Source of the DNA: Rhodoferax sp.
GTDB lineage: Bacteria > Pseudomonadota > Gammaproteobacteria > Burkholderiales > Burkholderiaceae_C
DNA: 64,000 nucleotides
Assembly: GCF_028688795.1 (NCBI RefSeq)
Contig: NZ_JAQTXM010000024.1
Coordinates: 21,298 to 85,297 of the forward strand
Direction of reading: 5' to 3'
Shown here: one piece after another, positions 8,549 through 17,268 of the stretch
How the letters are laid out: the number at the start of each line of letters is the position of its first letter
Position numbering within the stretch: the stretch's first letter is position 1
Made by a program: the position numbers and the translations under genes
The notes under the pieces: generated by a model
What the model was told of the DNA's origin: nothing
The model's database searches: none
The model's input: only the letters and a program-made list of their open reading frames with translations

Positions 8549-8608
8549 CCGAAGTCAGCCCTGCGAAGTCATGACCCTGGCATAGTCGAGGCAGTTCATT
8601 TCTTACAT

Positions 8609-8666
8609 TAAATCAGCCTCTAGCCCCCATAAATAGTGCGAAGACAGCTATTAAAAAGTAGTATTT
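8609..8666 (+). repeat. Interspersed repeat copy 3 (intergenic)
   Basis: A good copy: AGCCTCTAGCCCCCAT, then GTGCGAAGACAGCTATT and an AT-rich tail. It lies in the 128-bp gap between the ATPase and permease genes, so the two genes are not tightly coupled. Confidence 0.75.
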
Positions 8667-8676
8667 ACCGTTACAC

Positions 8677-9879
8677 ATGAAAACCCTCACACTGGCTTGG
8701 ACCTACCTTTGGTCGCGCCCATTGGGTGCTGCGCTCAACCTGCTGCTGCTCAGCCTGGGCCTGGCCTCAATCACTTTTTTGCTGCTGGTGTCCAGTCAGT
8801 TGAGCAAAGCCTTTGAGCGCGACCTGCAAGGCATTGACGTGGTGGTGGGCGCCAAAGGCAGCCCGATGCAGCTGATCTTGTCGGGCGTGTTTCACATCGA
8901 CGTGCCACCCGGCAACGTGCCCCTGAAAGCGGTGCAGGCGCTGCAACAGCACCCGATGGTGGCGCAGGTGATCCCGATCAGCCTGGGCGACAGTCTGCGC
9001 GGCTTTCGCATCGTGGGTACTTCTACCGACTACATCAGCCATTACCAGGCCAAGTTAGCGCAAGGGCAGTTGTGGACAGAGCCCATGCAGGTGGTGTTGG
9101 GTGCCACGGCTGCGCGCAAGCTGGGGCTGGCGCTGGGCAACACTTTTGTCGGTACGCACGGCTTGGGCGAAGGAGGCCACGCACACGGGGACAGCACCTA
9201 TGTTGTGGTCGGCCTCCTCGCGCCTAGTGGCAGTGTGCTCGACAGGTTAATCCTGACCGACACCGCCTCGGTCTGGAAGGTGCATGAAGACTACACCGCC
9301 GTGGACGACGAAGACCGCCAGATCATGATGGACGAGCGCGAAGTCACCATGGCCTTGATCACCTACAAGTCGCCACTGGCAGCGGTGAGCTTCCCGCGCT
9401 ATATCAACACCAGCACCGAGATGCAGGCCGCCGCGCCCGCGCTTGAAATCACCCGGCTCTTGAGCATGCTCGGTTTGGGCACTGATGTGTTGCGCGCTTT
9501 TGCCGGGGTGCTGCTGTTGACCGCAGGCCTGAGCGTTTTCATCGCCCTGTGGAGTGCTGTGCGTGAGCGTCGCGGTGATTTGGCGCTGCTGCGCATGCTG
9601 GGCGCGCCACCCCGAAAAGTGGCGATCCTGTTGGTGCTAGAAGCCCTGTGGCTGGGGCTGGTGGCCGCCGTGTTGGGCGTATTGGCCGGCCAGGCCATGG
9701 CGGCGGGCTTGGCCTGGCTGCTGCAACTCGATCACTCGTTGCTCATTGGCGGTATGGCCTGGCCAGCCGAGTTGTGGGTGGTGCCCGCAGTGGCGCTTGG
9801 GGTGTCGCTGGTGGCTGCCATTTTGCCGGCACTGGCGGCTTATCGTGTTGGTGTGCTTGAACTTCTACAAGGAAAGTGA
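8677..9879 (+). CDS. FtsX-like ABC transporter permease
   Basis: A 400-residue membrane protein with one N-terminal helix (about residues 16-40), a large periplasmic MacB-PCD-like domain, and three C-terminal helices (about 265-390), the layout of MacB/LolC/FtsX permeases. A His-containing loop (GLGEGGHAHGDSTY) sits in the periplasmic part and could bind metal. It pairs with the ATPase encoded upstream. The cargo is unknown; the zur-linked location suggests a role in zinc handling or in releasing a zinc-binding lipoprotein. The stop codon sits 5 bp before the next ATG. Confidence 0.85.
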   Translation: MKTLTLAWTYLWSRPLGAALNLLLLSLGLASITFLLLVSSQLSKAFERDLQGIDVVVGAKGSPMQLILSGVFHIDVPPGNVPLKAVQALQQHPMVAQVIPISLGDSLRGFRIVGTSTDYISHYQAKLAQGQLWTEPMQVVLGATAARKLGLALGNTFVGTHGLGEGGHAHGDSTYVVVGLLAPSGSVLDRLILTDTASVWKVHEDYTAVDDEDRQIMMDEREVTMALITYKSPLAAVSFPRYINTSTEMQAAAPALEITRLLSMLGLGTDVLRAFAGVLLLTAGLSVFIALWSAVRERRGDLALLRMLGAPPRKVAILLVLEALWLGLVAAVLGVLAGQAMAAGLAWLLQLDHSLLIGGMAWPAELWVVPAVALGVSLVAAILPALAAYRVGVLELLQGK

Positions 9880-9884
9880 TTTAT

Positions 9885-10133
9885 ATGAGAAATTTGACTC
9901 TAGCCCTTATTTTGATTGCGTCAGCAGCTATTTTTTCAGTAGCGTCTGCGGCCGAGCTGGACAAGGCTGCCAAAGAAGACATTGCGCGTCACCGGGTCAT
10001 GGCCACGGCGCATGAAAACGCAGCCAAGTGCCTGGAAGCTGGCAAATCTGATGAGGTGTGCGAGAAGCAGTTGCAGCTGGAATGCAAGGGTGTTGCCATC
10101 GGCAAGTTCTGCGGCATGAAGCACCAGCATTAA
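9885..10133 (+). CDS. Small secreted protein with repeat-derived signal peptide
   Basis: An 82-residue protein starting MRNLTLALILIASAAIF, with likely signal-peptidase cleavage after SVASA. The mature part is about 60 residues with four Cys (AAKCLEAG, DEVCEKQ, LECKG, KFCGMK) and ends in MKHQH, so two disulfides or a metal site are possible. The nucleotides for the signal peptide (9891-9943) are a copy of the interspersed repeat. ATG at 9885 is chosen, with AAGGAAAG 9 bases upstream. It follows the FtsX-like permease by 5 bp and precedes DUF3299, so it belongs to the same operon. No family recognised. Confidence 0.75.
   Translation: MRNLTLALILIASAAIFSVASAAELDKAAKEDIARHRVMATAHENAAKCLEAGKSDEVCEKQLQLECKGVAIGKFCGMKHQH
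9891..9943 (+). repeat. Interspersed repeat copy 4 (sense, encodes a signal peptide)
   Basis: The copy reads CTCTAGCCCTTAT, then TTGCGTCAGCAGCTATTTTT. It lies in the start of the small secreted protein gene and is translated as LALILIASAAIFSVA. Confidence 0.75.
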
Positions 10134-10159
10134 CATGGCGGGCTTCTTGAGGACCTTGT

Positions 10160-10723
10160 ATGAAGCCATTTGAATTTCTTCGCCAGAAGCCCCGGGAACC
10201 AGCCGGTGGCGCCAAATCAGCCGCGTTGGCTCTGGTGTTGTCGGCTTGCCTGTTGCCATTGGGCAGCTTGGCGCAATTAAGTTCGCCTATTGCTGGCGGT
10301 GCGCCCGCTGGCACTGGCCCCGGCGTGCACAGCCCCAACAGCCCGTTTGCTCCCTTGCCGCAGCGCGCAGACGTGTTGCCTTGGTCGGTGTTGACCGATG
10401 TGAAAACCCGTGTGGTCAACAAGCGGCTGTTGCCCAGCTATTCAGCCGATGTGCAAGCCCTGAACGACAAGCCACAGCGCATTCAGGGCTTCATGATGCC
10501 GTTGGAGCCGGGGGAGAAGCAAAAACACTTTTTGCTCACCTCGGTGCCGCTCACCTGTTCGTTTTGCACCCCCGGTGGGCCCGAGAGCATGGTCGAGGTA
10601 TTCACCAAAACCCCCGTCAAATACACCATGGAGCCGGTGGTGGTGGACGGCCGCCTGAGTGTGCTGGCCGACGACCCTTATGGCCTTTACTACCGCATCA
10701 AGGACGCTGTGCTGGTGAAATAG
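10160..10723 (+). CDS. DUF3299 family exported protein
   Basis: A 187-residue protein with an N-terminal hydrophobic segment (about residues 22-38, LALVLSACLLPLGSLAQ) that may be a signal anchor or signal peptide. The conserved core runs QRIQGFMMPLEPGEKQKHFLL, then PLTCSFCTPGGPESMVEV, with a CxxC pair that could bind metal. This is the DUF3299 layout. Members occur beside FtsX-type ABC systems and in Zur-regulated loci such as zrg in Vibrio cholerae (from memory). It lies 26 bp after the small secreted protein and is probably the last gene of the zur-linked operon. The exact function is unknown. Confidence 0.8.
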   Translation: MKPFEFLRQKPREPAGGAKSAALALVLSACLLPLGSLAQLSSPIAGGAPAGTGPGVHSPNSPFAPLPQRADVLPWSVLTDVKTRVVNKRLLPSYSADVQALNDKPQRIQGFMMPLEPGEKQKHFLLTSVPLTCSFCTPGGPESMVEVFTKTPVKYTMEPVVVDGRLSVLADDPYGLYYRIKDAVLVK

Positions 10724-10866
10724 CCCCATCTGAGTGCGGGCCTTGGGGGAGGCATCTTATTTTTGAGTAATTTGATATATGTCAGCTTTGAAAATGCGGG
10801 CCTGTTGCATAGTTCGGTCACGGATTATTTTTGACTCTGTGATTTATCTTTTTAAGGACGCACGAC

Positions 10867-11010
10867 ATGAAAGCATTACAAGACCTTTTCTCGACTGACT
10901 ACGGCGTGATGAGCATCGTCGGCATCGTCATGATGATTGTGGGCATGGGTTGGGCATATGTGGCGCTGAAATCAAAAATGGCCGAGAGCGAAAGAAAAGC
11001 CGGTAAGTAA
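10867..11010 (+). CDS. Small membrane protein, DUF3149-like
   Basis: A 47-residue protein (MKALQDLFSTDYGVMSI...) with one transmembrane segment (about residues 14-35, rich in Ile, Val and Met) and a charged C-terminal tail (KSKMAESERKAGK). The size, the LF-x-T-D-x-G-x-x-S start and the single helix match DUF3149 proteins of betaproteobacteria. AAGGACGCACGAC precedes the ATG and gives a plausible ribosome-binding site. The function is unknown. Confidence 0.65.
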   Translation: MKALQDLFSTDYGVMSIVGIVMMIVGMGWAYVALKSKMAESERKAGK

Positions 11011-11187
11011 GGTTTTTCCGGAGCTCAAGCAGTTCCAGTGAGGTCATGGCCCGTGTGCTCAGTGGGCCGTGAACTTTCCCCATCATACGGAGTTGGTTGT
11101 TTGATGCGCTTCGCACGGTTGTGAGCGTCATCGCAATCCGGTCTGGGCTTTCCTGTGAAAATCAGGGCAATTTTTTGATTGCCGCCT

Positions 11188-12147
11188 GTGAACAACCCCG
11201 TTCTTTCCTCCCTGCTCCCTGTTGTTTTACTGATTGCTATCGGCTTTATAGCTGGTCGCGTAGGTTGGGTAAGGGCTGAGGCCACAAAAGACTTGTCAAA
11301 CCTGGTCTTTGTGGTGCTCACGCCGGCCTTGCTGTTTCGAGCCATGAGCTCGGTCCACATTGAACAACTGAACTTCAAACCGGTCGCCCTGTATTTTGTG
11401 GCCATCGGCATCCTGTACGCGGTGGTCTTCGTGTCGCAGGGGCGTAGCACGCGCGCCGCGGTGGTCGGTCTGGCGGCTACTTTCAGCAACACCGTGATGA
11501 TTGGCATCCCGCTCATTGGCCTGGCTTACGGCCAAGCTGCGTTGGTGATGCTGCTGACGCTGATCTCGGTGCATGCGCTGATCTTGCTGACGGCAGTGAC
11601 CATCGTGCTGGAAGTCATGGAAGCACGCCAACTCAGCGCCGCCCAGGCCACGGCTGGTGCGCCACCGCGCCACATCGCACAAACGGTACTGATGGCCATC
11701 AAGAACGGCATCATTCACCCGGTGCCCTTGCCAATCATTTTGGGTTTGTTGTTTGCCCAAACCAGCTTGGTGATTCCCGAGGTGGTGGACCGTCCGCTGC
11801 AGTTGTTGGGCAATGCCTTTGGCCCAATGGCGCTGCTGCTGGTTGGCGCCACATTGACCCAAGTGCGGGTGGGGCCACATTTGCGCGCGGCACTCGGCAT
11901 CACCCTGCTGAAAAACCTGGTGTTGCCGCTGCTGGTAGCGCTGGTGTGCTGGTTGTCGGGCTTGCGCGGCTTGAATCTAACCGTGATGATCGTGGCCGCA
12001 TCCCTGCCCATGGGCGCCAACGTATTTTTATTTGCGCAGCGTTATCAGGTGGCGCAAGAGTTGGTGACGGCCAGCATGGCGGTGTCGACCGCGCTGGGGC
12101 TGGCCACCATCACGTTGGTGATGTCGCTGGTAAGTCTTCTGGCCTAA
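11188..12147 (+). CDS. AEC-family membrane transporter
   Basis: A 319-residue inner-membrane protein with about ten hydrophobic helices in two halves, the layout of the auxin efflux carrier (AEC) family of secondary transporters. GTG at 11188 ([19 protein letters not shown] follows) is preferred over the TTG three codons upstream, because the first helix starts soon after; both remain possible. The substrate cannot be read from sequence; bacterial members export or import organic anions such as malate or malonate. The gene converges on pdxH with a 4-bp overlap of the stop codons. Confidence 0.85.
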   Translation: MNNPVLSSLLPVVLLIAIGFIAGRVGWVRAEATKDLSNLVFVVLTPALLFRAMSSVHIEQLNFKPVALYFVAIGILYAVVFVSQGRSTRAAVVGLAATFSNTVMIGIPLIGLAYGQAALVMLLTLISVHALILLTAVTIVLEVMEARQLSAAQATAGAPPRHIAQTVLMAIKNGIIHPVPLPIILGLLFAQTSLVIPEVVDRPLQLLGNAFGPMALLLVGATLTQVRVGPHLRAALGITLLKNLVLPLLVALVCWLSGLRGLNLTVMIVAASLPMGANVFLFAQRYQVAQELVTASMAVSTALGLATITLVMSLVSLLA

Positions 12148-12794
12148 GGCGCCAGACGCTCACGAATCCATAGCACATCAGCGCCCAAGGTGTCTGCAAG
12201 GCGGTACCGCAACCTGTCATGCAGACGGCTTTTGCGCCCTTGCCAGAACTGCCAGTTGTCGGGTTTAAGTCGGTAACCGCCCCAATGCGGTGGCCGTGGT
12301 GGGTTCAATAGAAACTGGGCACCGTAGCGGGCGGCGTTGGCCACCAGCACGCCGCGACCTGAAATCACTTGGCTTTGCGGGCTGGCCCAGGCGCCAATGC
12401 GTGAATCCAGCGGGCGGCTGCGGTAATAAGCGTCACTTTCTTCGTCGCTGACTTTTTCCACCAGGCCTTCAATGCGCACCACGCGCTCCAGCTCAACCCA
12501 GTGGAATTGCAGCGCCGCATAGGGGTTGCCCGCCAGTTCGTGGCCCTTTTGGCTTTCAAAATTGGTGTACCAGACGATGCCACGCTCGTCAAAACCCTTG
12601 ATCAGCACCACGCGCGTGCTCGGGCGCAGATTGTTGCCGACGGTGGCCACGGTCATGGCGTTGGGCTCTGGCACCTCGGCTGAGATGGCTTCGTTCAACC
12701 AGTGCTCAAATTGTTTCAGGGGGTCAGCGTGTGAAGCGTCTTCATTGAGCTCGGCACGTTCGTAACTTTTACGTAGGTCAGCAATATTTGTCAT
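12144..12794 (-). CDS. pdxH: Pyridoxamine 5'-phosphate oxidase
   Basis: A 216-residue FMN enzyme that oxidises pyridoxine or pyridoxamine 5'-phosphate to pyridoxal 5'-phosphate, the last step of vitamin B6 synthesis and salvage. Conserved FMN-binding segments are present: [19 protein letters not shown] and [15 protein letters not shown], followed by [14 protein letters not shown]. The C-terminal part has the substrate-binding [10 protein letters not shown] and ends WIRERLAP, as expected for full-length PdxH. It is monocistronic and converges on the AEC transporter. Confidence 0.95.
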   Translation of the reverse strand: MTNIADLRKSYERAELNEDASHADPLKQFEHWLNEAISAEVPEPNAMTVATVGNNLRPSTRVVLIKGFDERGIVWYTNFESQKGHELAGNPYAALQFHWVELERVVRIEGLVEKVSDEESDAYYRSRPLDSRIGAWASPQSQVISGRGVLVANAARYGAQFLLNPPRPPHWGGYRLKPDNWQFWQGRKSRLHDRLRYRLADTLGADVLWIRERLAP

Positions 12795-12913
12795 GCAACA
12801 AGTATAAAGATGGGGCCCGTGCCAGGCCGGGTCAGCCGCAGTTGGCCTTTGTCAGTTGAGCCTCATGATGGGGTTATAAAATGCGCCCACTTTTTTTTAC
12901 CAAAGGGAAATAC

Positions 12914-13408
12914 ATGTCTTCTCAAGCTGATGAAAACCAGGGCGTTGTTCTGGGCGTTGTTTTTGGTCTGATTGCCTTGGTGGTCGCGCTACTGATTGGT
13001 TTGACGGTGCATCAGGTTAACAAGCGTCATGCCGCTGTGGCTGCTGCAGCGCCTGTCTTGGCAGCTGGCACCAGCGCGGACGCCGCCTCGGTGGTGGTCG
13101 AAAACGGAGTGGTCAAGTTTTACTTTGCCTCAGGCAAGGCTGAGCTTGCAGCCGGTGCCAATGAGGCCCTGGCAGCCGTGGTCTCTGGCGCTGCCAGTGG
13201 CAAGAAGGTGTTGGTTAGCGGCTTTCATGATGCAACGGGTGATGCCGCCGTGAACGCCGAGCTGGCCAAACAACGCGCCTTTGCAGTGCGCGATGCACTG
13301 CTGCATCTGGGTGTGGCGCAAGACCATGTTGAGCTGAAAAAGCCCGAAGAGTCTCTGGCCTCTGGCCCCAGCGCACAGGCCCGCCGGGTGGAAGTAGCGT
13401 TTGAGTAG
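12914..13408 (+). CDS. OmpA-like domain protein with N-terminal membrane anchor
   Basis: A 164-residue protein with an N-terminal transmembrane helix (about residues 10-35, VVLGVVFGLIALVVALLIG), an Ala-rich linker, and a compact OmpA/MotB-like domain (about 60-164) from VVKFYFASGKAEL through VLVSGFHDATGD to AQARRVEVAFE. The final RRVEV element matches the peptidoglycan-contact part of OmpA C-terminal domains. It could tether the inner membrane to peptidoglycan. ATG at 12914 lies behind AAAGGGAAA. A clear terminator follows the stop, so this is a single-gene unit. Confidence 0.82.
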   Translation: MSSQADENQGVVLGVVFGLIALVVALLIGLTVHQVNKRHAAVAAAAPVLAAGTSADAASVVVENGVVKFYFASGKAELAAGANEALAAVVSGAASGKKVLVSGFHDATGDAAVNAELAKQRAFAVRDALLHLGVAQDHVELKKPEESLASGPSAQARRVEVAFE

Positions 13409-13426
13409 TTGCCCGCTCTGAACCCC

Positions 13427-13454
13427 AAAAAGCCCGATGTGTTCGGGCTTTTTT
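13427..13454 (+). terminator. Rho-independent terminator after the OmpA-like gene
   Basis: AAAAAGCCCGA pairs with TCGGGCTTTTT around a four-base loop, followed by T residues. The position is 19 bp after the OmpA-like stop. Confidence 0.9.
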
Positions 13455-13506
13455 GCGTCTGGACCGATGGGGATAAGTTGGGATTGTGGTAGAGGTGTGG
13501 CCTGAA

Positions 13507-13585
13507 TTGGTAACCCATTGGTAACCCGGCGGGCAGCCCTGCAGGCAAAACACGGTTACCATTGTTCATGTAATTTAGTTACCAA
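13507..13585. promoter_or_regulatory. Operator-like GGTAAC/GTTACC cluster upstream of edd
   Basis: Two direct TTGGTAAC boxes (13507-13514 and 13518-13525, 11 bp apart) face GGTTACC (13554-13560) and GTTACCAA (13578-13585). The half-sites match those of the LacI-family gluconate repressor GntR of E. coli, which controls edd-eda. The regulator here is not in the window, so the assignment is inference. Confidence 0.5.
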
Positions 13586-13599
13586 AACAGATTGGACCC

Positions 13600-15441
<1,842 letters not shown>

Positions 15442-15507
15442 CCTGACCGTCATTTCCAATGCTGTGACGACCTTGCAGATTTTTAACCTCGGTTTTTGAA
15501 AGACACC

Positions 15508-16158
15508 ATGACGACTCCAACCCCTTTGACCGCTTTGCAGGTGATGCAAGACGCCCCGGTGATTCCGGTGATTGTGTTGAACGACGTGGCACATGCCGTG
15601 CCCATGGCCCGCGCGCTGCTGGCGGGCGGTATTCGCATGCTGGAAGTCACGCTGCGCACACCGCAAGCGCTGGCCTGTATCGAAGCCATTGCCCGCGACG
15701 TGCCCGAAGCCGTGGTGGGTGCCGGCACGGTGCGTTGCCGTGCTGATGCGCAAGCGGCCGCCAACGCTGGCGCGCGTTTTGCAGTCAGCCCGGGCTACAC
15801 CTCAGCGGTCGGGCAGGCCTGCCGTGATGTGGGTCTGGCCTTGCTGCCCGGCGTGGCCACCGGCGGTGAAATCATGGCTGCCTGCGAAGATGGCTTGACC
15901 GAATTGAAGTTTTTCCCGGCTGTGCAAGCCGGTGGCGTGGCGATGCTGAAGGCCTGGGCCGGGCCGTTTTTTGATGTGAAGTTTTGCCCCACCGGCGGCA
16001 TCACGCTGCAAAACGCACCGGACTTTTTGGCGCTGAGCAATGTGGTCTGTGTGGGCGGCTCCTGGTTGGTGCCGGTGCGTACCGCTGAAGAAGGTGACTG
16101 GGGCCGCGTGACCCGGCTCGCCAGTGAAACCAAAAATTTAAGAAATTTAGGCCGCTAG
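15508..16158 (+). CDS. eda: KDPG aldolase (2-keto-3-deoxy-6-phosphogluconate aldolase)
   Basis: A 216-residue class I aldolase splitting KDPG into pyruvate and glyceraldehyde 3-phosphate. It shows the catalytic Glu in MLEVTLRTPQAL, the GAGTV strand, and the Schiff-base Lys in LTELKFFPA, followed by the phosphate-binding PTGGI. ATG at 15508 is preferred to the TTG four codons upstream. The last codons and the TAG stop lie in a copy of the interspersed repeat (16143-16200), so the C-terminal NLGR is repeat-derived. It forms an operon with edd. Confidence 0.96.
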   Translation: MTTPTPLTALQVMQDAPVIPVIVLNDVAHAVPMARALLAGGIRMLEVTLRTPQALACIEAIARDVPEAVVGAGTVRCRADAQAAANAGARFAVSPGYTSAVGQACRDVGLALLPGVATGGEIMAACEDGLTELKFFPAVQAGGVAMLKAWAGPFFDVKFCPTGGITLQNAPDFLALSNVVCVGGSWLVPVRTAEEGDWGRVTRLASETKNLRNLGR

Positions 16159-16200
16159 CCCATGTATTTAAAGCGTAGTACGCTATAAATAAAGTAGCAT
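16143..16200 (+). repeat. Interspersed repeat copy 5 (overlaps the eda stop)
   Basis: The copy reads AATTTAGGCCGCTAGCCC, then AAGCGTAGTACGCTAT. Its TAG triplet is the stop codon of eda. Confidence 0.75.
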
Positions 16201-16208
16201 TGTCTGCG

Positions 16209-16619
16209 TTAACGCAGCCCAGCATCAGACGCGGTGTCTTTGCGCTCGATCAGCTCAATCTTGTAACCATCGGGGTCGGTGACGAATGCAATCACCGTGC
16301 TGCCACCCTTGACTGCGCCGGCCTCGCGTGTCACGTTGCCGCCAGCGGCGCGAATCTTGTCGCAAGCCGCTTTGGCATCCGGCACGGCCAGCGCAATGTG
16401 GCCGTAAGCGGTGCCCAGGTCGTAATGGTCTACGCCGTAGTTGTAGGTGAGCTCAAGCTCGGCGTGGTCTGGGTTGCTGCCATAACCAACAAAGGCCAGG
16501 GTGTACTTGTATTCCGGGTTGTCCGAGGTGCGCAGCAGGGTCATGCCCAGCACCTGGGTGTAGAAATCGATCGAGCGTTGAAGCTTGCCAACGCGCAGCA
16601 TGGTGTGGAGGATTCTCAT
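16209..16619 (-). CDS. gloA: Lactoylglutathione lyase (glyoxalase I)
   Basis: A 136-residue metalloenzyme that converts the hemithioacetal of methylglyoxal and glutathione into S-lactoylglutathione. The metal ligands of GloA are in place: His in ILHTMLRVG, Glu in ELELTYNYG, His in YGHIALAV and Glu in KIELIERK. Length and the [15 protein letters not shown] helix match the nickel-type bacterial enzyme. MRILHTM at 16619 is chosen as start because it matches family N-termini; an upstream ATG adds three residues. Confidence 0.95.
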   Translation of the reverse strand: MRILHTMLRVGKLQRSIDFYTQVLGMTLLRTSDNPEYKYTLAFVGYGSNPDHAELELTYNYGVDHYDLGTAYGHIALAVPDAKAACDKIRAAGGNVTREAGAVKGGSTVIAFVTDPDGYKIELIERKDTASDAGLR

Positions 16620-16737
16620 GACGCGCATTGTCGTCGCGCCGCCAAACCGCGCAAGCGGTAGGGAATAATCAAGCAGCAGAACGGTTAGAAAATTGTGCTG
16701 TCACTGGTTTTAAAAAAACATGCCCTAGGAAATCCCC

Positions 16738-17121
16738 ATGCCCCACGTCACCAAAGTTGTTTTATTCACTGATACCGATGGCTTCGCCCGTTTCAAAGAA
16801 GAACCGGTGGTGCTGGACCAGGGTTCGCCGCAGAGCGCCTTGTCGACCCTGATGCCTTCAGGGGGGTTTCAGTTGCGCACCAGCCCGGTGGGGTTTCGCA
16901 GCATGCCGCATTGCACCACCGACCCACAATGGGTGTTCATCCTGGGCGGGCAAATGGAGATTGGCCTGCAGGACGGCAGCTCCCGCATTTTTAAACCGGG
17001 TGAGCATTTTTATTCGGCAGACCTGCTGCCAAATGCTGAGGCATTTGATGCACAGCGACATGGCCATTGGAGCCGCCAGGTAGGTAGTGACCCCCTAGTG
17101 ACACTGTTTGTGCGTGGCTGA
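16738..17121 (+). CDS. Cupin-domain protein
   Basis: A 127-residue single-domain protein with a beta-barrel cupin pattern: MPHCTTDPQWVFILGGQMEIGL, then GSSRIFKPGEHFYSADLLP. The usual metal-binding HxH of motif 1 is not intact (only His with a distant acidic residue), so metal binding and enzyme activity are uncertain. No signal peptide. The gene is alone between gloA and the helicase, both on the opposite strand. The start at 16738 follows AGGAAATCCCC. Confidence 0.75.
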   Translation: MPHVTKVVLFTDTDGFARFKEEPVVLDQGSPQSALSTLMPSGGFQLRTSPVGFRSMPHCTTDPQWVFILGGQMEIGLQDGSSRIFKPGEHFYSADLLPNAEAFDAQRHGHWSRQVGSDPLVTLFVRG

Positions 17122-17157
17122 AGTCGCTTAACGGACGCGTGTGAGCGAGTCAACGCA

Positions 17158-17189
17158 ATAAAAAAGCTGCTATTTATAAAATAGCAGCT
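17158..17189 (-). terminator. Terminator of the helicase gene formed by a repeat copy
   Basis: An 11-bp perfect stem (AGCTGCTATTT, 17165-17175, with AAATAGCAGCT, 17179-17189) is followed on the minus strand by a T-rich run. It lies 80 bp past the DEAD-box helicase stop. The stem is the terminal half of a repeat copy. Confidence 0.8.
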
Positions 17190-17232
17190 CGCGCTTTATT
17201 TACAAGGGCTAGAGCCCAGAAATTCATATAAA
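17165..17232 (-). repeat. Interspersed repeat copy 6 (intergenic, terminator-forming)
   Basis: On the minus strand: GGGCTCTAGCCCTTGT, then AAGCGCGAGCTGCTATTT and AATAGCAGC. It is one of the best-conserved copies, with an intact terminal hairpin. Confidence 0.85.
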
Positions 17233-17268
17233 ACGAAGTTCAGGGCGCCAGGCGCAGAGCATGCTGGG

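Noticed and set aside
11220..11262. Possible repeat copy at the start of the AEC transporter
   Set aside because: Only short pieces (TTGCTAT, TATAGC) match and the spacing differs from the consensus.
13507..13585. HexR site upstream of edd
   Set aside because: The HexR pattern (TTGT and ACAA arms with 7-8 bp spacing) is not seen; GGTAAC/GTTACC fits LacI-family sites better.
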